This document shows, piece after piece, positions 6,866 through 13,347 of a DNA stretch of 13,347 nucleotides (position 1 is the stretch's first letter; each line of letters begins with the position of its first letter). The stretch spans positions 1 to 13,347 of the forward strand of contig JAHIPE010000244.1 in assembly GCA_018894655.1 (NCBI GenBank), given 5' to 3'. The position numbers were made by a program, and so were the translations under genes. Below the pieces are notes generated by a model. It made no database searches. It was not told the origin of the DNA and was given only the letters and a program-made list of their open reading frames with translations. Source of the stretch: Actinomycetota bacterium. Its GTDB lineage: Bacteria; Actinomycetota; Geothermincolia; Fen-727; Anoxymicrobiaceae.

Positions 6866-7648
6866 TTGAAAATCGCAATCAGCGGAAAAGGGGGAGTCGG
6901 GAAGAGCACGCTCGCGGGCGGGCTCGCGCGCTCCTTCGCGGCTGACGGGAGAAAGGTTCTGGCTATTGACGCCGACCCGGACGCCAACCTGGCCGTCTCC
7001 ATCGGAGTGCCCCCGGACATCGCGATGGACGTGGTCCCGCTGGCGGATATGAAGGACGTGGTGGAAGAGCGGACCGGGGCGAAGCTCGGCGCCTACGGCC
7101 AGATGTTTAAGATGAACCCCAGGGTCGACGACCTGCCGGACAAGATATGCCTGGACCACCAGGGGGTACGGCTCCTGGCGATGGGGACGGTGAAGGAGGG
7201 CGGCGGCGGCTGCGTGTGCCCGGAGTCGGTGCTGCTGAAGGCCCTGTTGCGTCACATTCTCCTGGACCGGGACGACGTGGTAGTGATGGACATGGAGGCG
7301 GGTATTGAGCACCTGGGCAGGGGGACCGCCCAGGGCGTCGACGCGATAATCATAGTGGCGGAGCCGGGCCTGAGGAGCATGCAGACGGCCGCCACCACCG
7401 CCCGGCTGGCTCGCCAGATAGGAGTCGGGCGGCTGTTCCTGGTCTTCAACAAGGTTGTGGACGACTCCGAGGTAGACAAGCTCAGGGAGGAAGCCCTGGA
7501 TATCGAATACCTGGGCACGATTCACTTCAGCGAGAAGGTGAGAAAGGCGGACCTCGAGGGGAGGTCGGCGTTCGACGTGGACCCCTCGTTCGAGGCCGAG
7601 ATCGAGATGATAAAGGAGAAGCTGGAAGAGGAGCTGGAGGGGGGATAG
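6866..7648 (+). CDS. cooC: CooC-type ATPase for CO dehydrogenase nickel insertion
   Basis: This 260-residue P-loop ATPase of the MinD/NifH-like SIMIBI class is of the CooC type. CooC delivers Ni to the active-site cluster of CO dehydrogenase using ATP-driven dimerisation. The deviant Walker A GKGGVGKST covers residues 7-15, including the signature K8. DADPDAN follows at about 36. The CooC hallmark CxC (C116-V-C118) lies in GGGGCVCPES and binds Ni/Zn at the dimer interface. MDMEAGIEHLGRGT at about 140 is highly typical of CooC and separates it from ParA/MinD. The TTG start is set by GGAGGTGA at 6852-6859. The next gene starts 4 nt after the stop, so they form an operon. No CO dehydrogenase, CooJ, CooT or acetyl-CoA synthase gene is in the window, so the client must be encoded elsewhere. 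Confidence 0.93.
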   Translation: MKIAISGKGGVGKSTLAGGLARSFAADGRKVLAIDADPDANLAVSIGVPPDIAMDVVPLADMKDVVEERTGAKLGAYGQMFKMNPRVDDLPDKICLDHQGVRLLAMGTVKEGGGGCVCPESVLLKALLRHILLDRDDVVVMDMEAGIEHLGRGTAQGVDAIIIVAEPGLRSMQTAATTARLARQIGVGRLFLVFNKVVDDSEVDKLREEALDIEYLGTIHFSEKVRKADLEGRSAFDVDPSFEAEIEMIKEKLEEELEGG

Positions 7649-7652
7649 CAAG

Positions 7653-8597
7653 TTGGCCCGGGCGAGATTCGAGATAGTAGAGAAGGAGCGGTACTCGGAG
7701 GACGTGTACCGGATGAAAGTCACCGCGCCGCTGGTGCCGCCCGGCGCGAGCGCCGGGCAGTTCATCATAGTGAGGGTGGATGATCACGGCGAGCGAATAC
7801 CGCTGACGCTGATGGACTTCTCTACCGAGGAGGGCACAGTTGAGATGGTGTTCCAGGTGGTGGGGACGACCACCGACAAGCTTTCCCTGCTGGGCGTTGG
7901 AGACTGCCTCCAGGACGTGGTGGGCCCCCTGGGCATGCCAACCGAGGTGGACCAGTTCGGCCGCGTGGCCTGCGTGGGAGGCGGTGTGGGTATCGCTGCC
8001 CTGTACCCGATAGCGCGGGCAATGGTGGGGGCGGGAAACGACGTTAGAGTGCTCCTGGGCTCTCGCGATCGTGAGCACCTGGTCCTCCTGGACAGGATGG
8101 AGGCGCTGGGCGCTCAGGTCGAGGTGGCGACCGACGACGGCTCGGTGGGCACCAAGGGCTTCGTCACATCCCTGGTGAAGGAAGCCGCCGAGAAGTGGAA
8201 GCCGGACAGGGTAGTGGCGGTCGGGCCGGTCCCCATGATGGCCGCGGTGTCGTCGCTTACTCGGGGGTACGGCATCCTCACCGTGGTAAGCCTCAACGCG
8301 ATAATGCTGGACGGGACCGGGATGTGCGGCACCTGCCGCTGCGAGGTGGGGGGCGAGACGAAGTTCTCCTGCGTGGACGGGCCGGAGTTCGACGGCCACC
8401 AGGTTGACTTCGACCTTCTGACGGCAAGGCTGGGGGTTTACCGGGACGAGGAGGAACAGTCGAGGAAACGGTTTGACGGGATGGCGGCGGAGTACCGGCA
8501 CCCCTGTGGGGAGGCCCCTCCACTTGAGGGGGGCGGCCTCTCAGGCCGCCCACTCCCTCCACTTGAGGGCGGCCGGAGAGGCCGCCCGGGACCGTAG
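7653..8597 (+). CDS. NfnA/SudB/PyrK-like FAD-NAD(P)-[2Fe-2S] oxidoreductase subunit
   Basis: This 314-residue protein is of the sulfide dehydrogenase / dihydroorotate dehydrogenase electron-transfer type. Such subunits pass electrons between NAD(P)H, FAD and a [2Fe-2S] cluster, and in NfnAB form the small subunit of an electron-bifurcating transhydrogenase. Visible are the FAD-binding RIPLTL near residue 50, an NAD-binding CVGGGVGIAALYP near 110, and the C-terminal cluster motif C225-x2-C228-x-C230-x9-C240 in MCGTCRC...SCVDGPEFDGH. Family members normally end near FDLLTARLGVY plus a short tail. Here about 30 extra residues, with two PPLEGG units and Gly/Arg/Pro, are encoded by the hairpin repeat at 8516-8587. 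The TTG start follows GGAGG at 7636-7640. The usual partner large subunit (NfnB/GltA type) is not downstream. It could equally serve another partner, including a CO dehydrogenase electron path. Confidence 0.85.
   Translation: MARARFEIVEKERYSEDVYRMKVTAPLVPPGASAGQFIIVRVDDHGERIPLTLMDFSTEEGTVEMVFQVVGTTTDKLSLLGVGDCLQDVVGPLGMPTEVDQFGRVACVGGGVGIAALYPIARAMVGAGNDVRVLLGSRDREHLVLLDRMEALGAQVEVATDDGSVGTKGFVTSLVKEAAEKWKPDRVVAVGPVPMMAAVSSLTRGYGILTVVSLNAIMLDGTGMCGTCRCEVGGETKFSCVDGPEFDGHQVDFDLLTARLGVYRDEEEQSRKRFDGMAAEYRHPCGEAPPLEGGGLSGRPLPPLEGGRRGRPGP
8516..8587. repeat. Tandem hairpin repeat forming the end of the flavoprotein gene
   Basis: CCCTCCACTTGAGGG occurs at 8516-8530 and again at 8555-8569, and is itself a stem of 5 bp. 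Each copy is followed by a GC hairpin: GGGCGGCCT/AGGCCGCCC (8531-8551, loop CTC) and GGGCGGCC/GGCCGCCC (8567-8587, loop GGAGA). The two units are 39 nt apart, which keeps the reading frame, so the repeat is read as two similar peptide units before the TAG at 8595. No T-run follows. Confidence 0.9.
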
Positions 8598-8601
8598 AGA
8601 A

Positions 8602-8620
8602 CCGCGCCTGAGAGACGCGG
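8602..8620 (+). other. Small hairpin in the gltX leader
   Basis: CCGCG (8602-8606) can pair with CGCGG (8616-8620) around a 9-nt loop, just before the gltX Shine-Dalgarno GGGGAGGA at 8628-8635. It is short and has no T-run. A role in termination or translation control is only a possibility. Confidence 0.3.
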
Positions 8621-8638
8621 CTCAATTGGGGAGGACCG

Positions 8639-10114
8639 ATGATCAACAGGGGCGGTGATATCCAGAATGCGCGGGTCAGGTTCGCGCCAAGCCCCACCGG
8701 CAGGCTGCACCTGGGGTCGGCGCGCACGGCCCTGTTCAACTGGCTGGTCGCCCGAGGGTCGGGCGGCGCCATAATACTCCGGCTTGAGGATACGGACAAG
8801 GAGCGCTCGTCGGAGGAGTTCGAACGTGACATCATGGAATCCCTGCGGTGGATAGGGCTGGACTGGGACGAGGGGCCCGACGTTGGCGGCGGCTACGGCC
8901 CCTACCGGCAGAGCGAGCGCATGGGTATCTATCCCGAATACGCCGCACGGCTTCTGGAAGAGGGACGGGCTTACCGCTGCTACTGTACCCCGGAGGAGCT
9001 GAAGGAGAGGAAGAACGCGGCAGTCGGGGAAGGGCGCGCCTGGCGCTACGACCGGAAGTGCCTCGGGCTCACCGAGGAGGAGCGGGCACTGCTCGAGGCG
9101 CAAGGCAGGCCGTACGCGGTCAGGTTCCGGGTGCCGGAGGGCGAGGTGACGGTGAACGACGTTCTGAGGGGCGAGGTGAAGGTGGACGCCTCCGAGATAG
9201 ATGACTTCATCATAATGCGCTCCGACGGCCGGGCGAGCTTTCACCTCGCGGTGGTGGTGGACGATATCACCATGGAGGTGACCCACGTCATCAGGGGCGA
9301 CGACCACCTGACCAACGCGGTCCGCCACGTCCTCCTTTTTACGGCACTGGGAGCGGAGCCGCCGATGTTCCTGCACCACTCCTTGCTGATGGGCATAGAC
9401 GGGACGAAGCTGTCCAAGCGGCACGGGGCGACCTCCGTTTCAGATTACCGGGATATGGGGTACCTGCCCCAGGCGCTGGTCAACTACCTGGCCCTGCTCT
9501 CCTGGTCGCCGGGAAACGACCGGGAGATATTCACACCGGGGGAACTGGTGGAGGAGTTCAGCGTAGGGGGTGTCTCCGCCGGTAAGGCGATATTCGACCT
9601 GGACAAGCTCAACTGGCTGAACCGGCAGCACATGAAGGCGCTCTCCGACTCGGAACTGACCGACCTGGTGATAGATCACCTGGATCAATCCTTTCCGCGC
9701 CAGAAGCTGGAAATTGCTGTCGCGTCCGTGAGAAACGGGATGGAGACACTCGCCGACATCGAGAAGCAGCCACTCGATATATACGTACAGCCCGCTGGCA
9801 AGCTCTCCGAAAAGTCTTTGAAGGAGCTCGAGAAGTCGCCTGATCTCAAAGAGGCGTTGGGTCTTCTTGTATCGACGTTCAGGAAGTACCCATCGAACGA
9901 CATGGCGACGGCGGAGGGTATCGTGGTCGAGTTGCGCCAGGAAGCAAAGGAGCGGGGCTGGAAGGCGAAGACGGTGCTCTGGCCTTTCCGGCTGGCGGTT
10001 ACCGGTCAAACCGTGGGGCCGGACCTCACCTACCTTATAATGTTCTGGGGGCCGGGCGGTTGTGCCGACCGCGTCGAGGCCACGATGAGGACGCTGGAGG
10101 AGAGGGATGAGTGA
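8639..10114 (+). CDS. gltX: Glutamyl-tRNA synthetase
   Basis: This 491-residue class I aminoacyl-tRNA synthetase charges tRNA-Glu with glutamate. FAPSPTGRLHLGS holds the HIGH-type signature (HLGS, 24-27), and KLSKRHG (257-263) is the KMSKS loop. RLEDTDKERS and IRGDDHLTN are further family motifs. The zinc-knuckle region keeps CYC and a third Cys 24 residues on (YDRKC) but lacks the final His, so zinc binding may be lost. Length is normal for bacteria. The C-terminal anticodon-binding domain is helical. Whether it is discriminating, or also charges tRNA-Gln for GatCAB, cannot be told here. The ATG at 8639 follows GGGGAGGA at 8628-8635. Its stop overlaps the start of cysE by 8 nt, a translationally coupled arrangement shared with Bacillus-type gltX-cysE operons. 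Confidence 0.98.
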   Translation: MINRGGDIQNARVRFAPSPTGRLHLGSARTALFNWLVARGSGGAIILRLEDTDKERSSEEFERDIMESLRWIGLDWDEGPDVGGGYGPYRQSERMGIYPEYAARLLEEGRAYRCYCTPEELKERKNAAVGEGRAWRYDRKCLGLTEEERALLEAQGRPYAVRFRVPEGEVTVNDVLRGEVKVDASEIDDFIIMRSDGRASFHLAVVVDDITMEVTHVIRGDDHLTNAVRHVLLFTALGAEPPMFLHHSLLMGIDGTKLSKRHGATSVSDYRDMGYLPQALVNYLALLSWSPGNDREIFTPGELVEEFSVGGVSAGKAIFDLDKLNWLNRQHMKALSDSELTDLVIDHLDQSFPRQKLEIAVASVRNGMETLADIEKQPLDIYVQPAGKLSEKSLKELEKSPDLKEALGLLVSTFRKYPSNDMATAEGIVVELRQEAKERGWKAKTVLWPFRLAVTGQTVGPDLTYLIMFWGPGGCADRVEATMRTLEERDE

Positions 10115-10784
10115 ACGTGCTGGCAGGGTGGGTGAGTTTCTCCAGAGGGTGGTCGCGGTGTTCGTCGATGACGTCCAGGTGGTCAAGGACCGGGACCCGG
10201 CCGCCACCAACACCCTGGAGATAGTCCTGTCTTACCCCGGGCTCCACGCGCTGTGGATGCACCGGGTCGCCAACTACATGCACCGGAGGGGAGTCCCGCT
10301 GCTGCCGCGGTTGCTCTCGATGTTGGCCCGGGCGGTAACCGGCATCGAGATACACCAGGGGGCCACCATCGGGCGCCGCTTCTTTATCGACCACGGAATG
10401 GGAGTGGTGATAGGCGAGACGTGTGAGATTGGCGAGAACGTCACCATCTTCCAGGGGGTAACGCTGGGGGGGACCGGCAAGGAGAGGGGCAAGCGTCATC
10501 CAACGGTGGAGGACAACGTGGTGATAGCGGCGGGAGCCAAGGTGCTGGGCCCAATAAAGGTCGGCCGGGACTCGCGGGTAGGCGCCGGGGCGGTGGTCAT
10601 CAATGATGTCCCCCCGAACTGCACGGTGGTGGGGGTGCCGGGGCGGGTGGCGGTCCGCTCCGGAGAGCGCGTGTCGCCGATAGACCTCCATCACGAGAAC
10701 CTGCCGGACCCGGTCCTCGACATGTTCAACGGGATCGAGCGGAGGCTCGACCGGCTGGAGCACGAGCGCGAAGGGGATACTTGA
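10107..10784 (+). CDS. cysE: Serine O-acetyltransferase
   Basis: This 225-residue enzyme acetylates L-serine with acetyl-CoA, the first step of cysteine synthesis, and normally associates with CysK. The N-terminal helical part contains YPGLHALWMHRVAN. The C-terminal left-handed beta-helix has hexapeptide repeats from about residue 85. Catalytic residues are visible: D95-H96 in FIDHGMGVVIGET and H131 in KRHPTVED. The coil ends with VGVPGRV. It is shorter than the E. coli enzyme and like the Bacillus form. The ATG at 10107 lies inside the end of gltX, behind GGAGGAGAGGG. Placement beside cysS links cysteine supply to its charging. Feedback inhibition by cysteine is usual in the family. No T-box is seen. 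Confidence 0.95.
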   Translation: MSERAGRVGEFLQRVVAVFVDDVQVVKDRDPAATNTLEIVLSYPGLHALWMHRVANYMHRRGVPLLPRLLSMLARAVTGIEIHQGATIGRRFFIDHGMGVVIGETCEIGENVTIFQGVTLGGTGKERGKRHPTVEDNVVIAAGAKVLGPIKVGRDSRVGAGAVVINDVPPNCTVVGVPGRVAVRSGERVSPIDLHHENLPDPVLDMFNGIERRLDRLEHEREGDT

Positions 10785-10930
10785 GCCGCGTTTGATAGCG
10801 GCGGCATCTTGCCGGCGATATCCCTTCCCCCCTCCGGGGGGGGAAGGCTGGGATGGGGGGTCCCAGGGGGTCCGGGGGGAAGGTCAGGATGGGGGGACCC
10901 CACCTCGATCCTCTCCCTGGCAGGGGGAGG
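10785..10930. repeat. G-rich tandem repeat and hairpin cluster in the cysE-cysS spacer
   Basis: The spacer holds a 10-bp hairpin, CCTTCCCCCC (10823-10832) with GGGGGGAAGG (10838-10847). A tandem unit follows: 10838-10860 and 10874-10896 match at 20 of 23 bases, period about 36-38. GGGGTCCC (10857-10864) can pair with GGGACCCC (10894-10901). A last hairpin, with arms 10910-10919 and 10921-10930 and one G-U pair, sits 17 nt before the GTG/ATG start region of cysS. Five G-runs of three or more, 10836-10879, fit a G-quadruplex pattern on the + strand and so in the mRNA. Confidence 0.8.
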
Positions 10931-10955
10931 AGGGGTTGCAACAGAGCAGGTGAAA

Positions 10956-12455
10956 ATGAGCATAAAGGCCTACAACACACTGACCAGGAAGAAGGAGGAG
11001 TTGGTCCCCCGCGAGGAGGGCAAGGTCTCGATGTACGTGTGCGGCCCAACCGTCTACAACTACATCCACATAGGCAACGCGCGCACGTTCATTAACTTCG
11101 ACATGATACGGAGGTACCTGCGTTTCGCCGGCTTCGAGGTGACCTACGTGCAGAACATCACTGACGTGGACGACAAGATAATAGGAAAGGCCAGCGAGGA
11201 AGGTGTATCCACCGGCGCGGTGGCCGAGAAGTACCGGGTGGCGTTCGAGGAGGACATGGCGGCGCTGGGGATCGAGCCCCCGGACATCGCGCCCAGGGCC
11301 ACCGAGTGCATCCCCGACATGCTGGAGTTCATCGAGGCGCTCCTCGAGAAAGGGTACGCCTACGAGTCGGACGGCGATGTTTACTTCGAGGTCGAGAAGT
11401 TCGCCGATTACGGCAAGCTCTCCAGGCGGAACCTGGAGGAGCAGCGAATGACCGTCCAATGCGAGGTTGAGGCCGCCAGAAAGAGGGACCCGTTCGATTT
11501 CGCGCTGTGGAAGGCGTCAAAGCCGGGGGAGCCCTCCTGGGAGAGCCCCTGGGGCCCCGGAAGGCCCGGGTGGCACATCGAGTGCTCAACCATGTCGATC
11601 AAGTACCTGGGTACCGGGTTCGACATACACGGCGGGGGCCAGGACCTCATCTTCCCCCACCACGAGAACGAGATAGCCCAGTCGGAGGCGTACGCCGACG
11701 GCGCCCTGTTCGTACGGTACTGGCTGCATAGCGGGATGCTGAACATCGACCGTGAGAAGATGTCCAAGTCGCTTGGGAACATCGAGTTGCTGCGGGACAT
11801 CCTCTCCGAGCACGACGCGGACACCGTGCGGATGCTGATGCTGGGCACACATTACCGCAGCCCGTTGAGCTTCGGTGACAACAGCCTGGCCGAGGCCCAC
11901 GCCTCGCTTTCGAGGATAAGGAACTGCGCCTTCAACCTGGAGGACCTCATCAGGAAGGCCGAGGGCGAGAAGGCGGGGCTCCACCACAGCGATCGCCAGA
12001 CCATGCTGGTGCATTTCTTGAACGAGGCCGAGGACGAGTTCCGGAAGCACATGGACGACGACTTCAACTCGGCGGCCGCCCTGGGGGTGGTGTTCGGTGT
12101 GGTGCGGGAGATAAACAGCTACCTCGACGAGGCCGGGGACATCAAGACACCCGCTGGCAAGCTTGTCCTGTTGGAGGCGCGGCGTGTGCTGGACGGTCTC
12201 TGCGGTGCCCTGGGGCTGTTCCAGGGAGCGGCGGAGGCGGAGAGTTCGGTGGAGCGGGTGCCCGCCGCGGGTGGCCCGGCCGGCGCTCAGGGCCCGTCCC
12301 GGGAGCAGTTGATCGAGCTGCTGCTGCGGGTGAGAGAAACCGCCAGGGAAGGCAGGAACTTCGAGTTCGCGGACAGGATTCGCGACGGGCTGGCGGAACT
12401 GGGTGTCAGGGTGGAGGACGTGCAGGACGGATTCCGCTGGCGCCTTGAACGGTAG
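10956..12455 (+). CDS. cysS: Cysteinyl-tRNA synthetase
   Basis: This 499-residue class I enzyme charges tRNA-Cys. The zinc site that selects cysteine is complete: C29 (VCGPTVY), C210 (HIECS), H235 and E239 (FPHHENE), each one residue beyond the E. coli numbering. The HIGH-type motif is HIGNART (H38) and the KMSKS loop is K268-S272. A Ser/Pro/Ala/Gly-rich linker of about 25 residues near 430-455 precedes the C-terminal anticodon-binding end and makes it slightly long. The start is placed at the ATG at 10956 (MSIKAYNT), where homology begins. The frame is open back to 10809, but those 49 codons are Gly/Pro repeat translation of the G-rich spacer. A GTG at 10950 is also possible. AGGTGA at 10948-10953 is the likely, rather close, Shine-Dalgarno. 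Confidence 0.96.
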   Translation: MSIKAYNTLTRKKEELVPREEGKVSMYVCGPTVYNYIHIGNARTFINFDMIRRYLRFAGFEVTYVQNITDVDDKIIGKASEEGVSTGAVAEKYRVAFEEDMAALGIEPPDIAPRATECIPDMLEFIEALLEKGYAYESDGDVYFEVEKFADYGKLSRRNLEEQRMTVQCEVEAARKRDPFDFALWKASKPGEPSWESPWGPGRPGWHIECSTMSIKYLGTGFDIHGGGQDLIFPHHENEIAQSEAYADGALFVRYWLHSGMLNIDREKMSKSLGNIELLRDILSEHDADTVRMLMLGTHYRSPLSFGDNSLAEAHASLSRIRNCAFNLEDLIRKAEGEKAGLHHSDRQTMLVHFLNEAEDEFRKHMDDDFNSAAALGVVFGVVREINSYLDEAGDIKTPAGKLVLLEARRVLDGLCGALGLFQGAAEAESSVERVPAAGGPAGAQGPSREQLIELLLRVRETAREGRNFEFADRIRDGLAELGVRVEDVQDGFRWRLER

Positions 12456-12488
12456 GAGGCATCAACCACCGCGGGAGGCGAACTGAAC

Positions 12489-13250
12489 GTGTCTCAGGTG
12501 AGTTCCCCCGAAAGTGACGACCGGGTCGAGGGCAGGAACCCGGTGCTGGAGGCCCTGCGCGGCCCCCGTGACGTCGGGCGGGTCTATATCGCTGAAGGGA
12601 CAAACCGCTCGGGCATTGTGGAGGAGATCATAGGTCTGGCCGGGCAGGGCGGAGCCCCGGTCATAAGCCTCTCCCGCGAGGAGTTCTCAAGAATGGCCAG
12701 GACCTCCTCACCGCAGGGCATCCTGGCGTCCGTTTCCCGGTACCGGTACGCGACCTTGGACGAGTTGACAGGGGGCTTCAAGGACGGGCGAACTCCCCTC
12801 GTCCTCATCCTTGATGGCGTGGAAGACCCCCGCAACTTCGGGTCGTTGCTCCGGGTCGCCGACGCGGTGGGCGCCAGTGGGGTGATCATAGCCCGGAGGC
12901 GCTCCTCCCCGGTTACCGCGGTTGTGGCAAAGGCCTCCGCCGGGGCGGTGGAGCACGTGACGGTTGCGAAGGTCGCGAGCATTACGGGAACGCTCCTCAG
13001 GATGAAGGATGAGGGACTCTGGGTGGTGGGGGCCGACGCGGGGAGCGATGAGCTTTACTACCGGCTGGACCTCACGGTGCCGGTGGCGGTGGTGCTTGGC
13101 GGCGAGGGGAAAGGTCTCAGGCGGCTGGTGAAGGAGCGATGCGATTACCTGGCGCGGCTGCCGATGTCCGGCAGGATATCGTCTTTGAACGTATCGACCG
13201 CGGCGGCGGCGCTGCTCTTCGAGGCTCTACGCCAACGGGAAGTGAGCTAA
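12489..13250 (+). CDS. rlmB: TrmH/SpoU-family 23S rRNA 2'-O-methyltransferase
   Basis: This 253-residue SPOUT methyltransferase uses S-adenosylmethionine and most likely modifies 23S rRNA (RlmB, Gm2251 in E. coli). The N-terminal substrate-binding domain begins VEGRNPVLEAL. All three SpoU motifs are present: motif 1 DGVEDPRNFGSLLR at 109-122 with N116, motif 2 VLGGEGKGL around 202-210 with E206, and motif 3 SLNVSTAAA around 232-240 with N234. The trefoil-knot fold is therefore intact. The GTG start at 12489 follows GGAGG at 12474-12478 with a 10-nt spacer; a GTG three codons later is an alternative. The gap to cysS is 33 nt, so it is probably in the same operon. Related members act on tRNA, but context and the N-terminal domain favour RlmB. 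Confidence 0.93.
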   Translation: MSQVSSPESDDRVEGRNPVLEALRGPRDVGRVYIAEGTNRSGIVEEIIGLAGQGGAPVISLSREEFSRMARTSSPQGILASVSRYRYATLDELTGGFKDGRTPLVLILDGVEDPRNFGSLLRVADAVGASGVIIARRRSSPVTAVVAKASAGAVEHVTVAKVASITGTLLRMKDEGLWVVGADAGSDELYYRLDLTVPVAVVLGGEGKGLRRLVKERCDYLARLPMSGRISSLNVSTAAAALLFEALRQREVS

Positions 13251-13252
13251 AG

Positions 13253-13347
13253 ATGACCGCAAGCATGGTCGTTGACGGTTATAACGTACTGTGCGCGGAT
13301 GAACGCCTCCGGTCGCTGCGCGAGGATGACTTCGAGGCGGCGCGGGA
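13253..13347 (+). CDS. YacP-type NYN-domain endoribonuclease, N-terminal fragment
   Basis: Only the first 31 codons are present; the gene runs off the window. The start reads MTASMVVDGYNVLCADE. VDGYNVL is the opening of the PIN-like NYN domain of the YacP/Rae1 family, where the Asp binds metal and the Asn is conserved. Rae1 in Bacillus cuts mRNA on the ribosome. The ATG at 13253 is 2 nt after the rlmB stop; an in-frame ATG at 13265 is an alternative. Position directly after rlmB matches the Bacillus yacO-yacP order. Confidence 0.8.
   Translation, partial: MTASMVVDGYNVLCADERLRSLREDDFEAAR

Noticed and set aside
8516..8587. The double hairpin as an intrinsic terminator
   Set aside because: It lies before the stop codon and no T-run follows, so it fits a repeat better than a standard terminator.
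8438..9424. A long - strand frame opposite gltX
   Set aside because: It is a GC-driven shadow of a strongly conserved synthetase gene.
10785..10955. A T-box riboswitch upstream of cysS
   Set aside because: I see no T-box consensus, specifier loop arrangement or terminator with a T-run; the spacer is G-run repeat sequence.

Overview
This 13.3 kb window is GC-rich and densely packed, and every supported gene lies on the + strand. It carries twelve protein-coding genes, the last one cut by the window end, and no RNA genes that I can see. CooC, a 2-hydroxyacyl-CoA dehydratase-type pair and an NfnA/SudB-like flavoprotein point to an anaerobe. The order gltX-cysE-cysS-rlmB-yacP matches the Bacillus-type cluster except that mrnC (mini-RNase III) is missing between cysS and rlmB. 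Together with high GC, frequent ATA (Ile) and AGG (Arg) codons and GTG/TTG starts, this suggests a deep-branching anaerobic Gram-positive lineage, perhaps a non-classical Actinobacteriota or a high-GC Clostridia relative. The assignment is an inference and no marker settles it.

Layout. (1) 48-2035: a DUF362 protein and an endonuclease III-family DNA glycosylase, almost abutting. (2) 2047-4572: two tandem HGD-D family proteins (2-hydroxyacyl-CoA dehydratase / benzoyl-CoA reductase type) behind a good -10 box. The pair is bracketed by two exact 24-bp direct repeats, and the right copy supplies the stop codon of the second gene. (3) 4567-6754: a repeat-containing spacer with an extended -10 candidate, then a sensor with a helical N-terminal domain, two GAF domains and an HD-GYP cyclic-di-GMP phosphodiesterase domain. 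(4) 6755-8597: a hairpin-rich spacer, then cooC (Ni insertion for CO dehydrogenase) and an NfnA/SudB/PyrK-like FAD/NAD/[2Fe-2S] protein, both starting at TTG. The C-terminus of the second is encoded by a tandem hairpin repeat. (5) 8639 to the end: gltX, cysE, cysS, rlmB and the start of a yacP-type NYN-domain gene, the housekeeping block for aminoacyl-tRNA supply, cysteine synthesis and rRNA modification.

The most unusual part is the intergenic and gene-end DNA. At least four kinds of repeat or hairpin element sit between genes or inside gene ends: the 24-bp repeats with REP-like structure, a 22-bp perfect palindrome, a double GC hairpin inside the flavoprotein gene, and a G-run tandem repeat with quadruplex potential in the cysS leader. 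I found no clear new defence or mobile system. The best leads are the direct-repeat-bounded dehydratase pair, the orphan cooC/NfnA-like pair, and the repeats that have become coding sequence.
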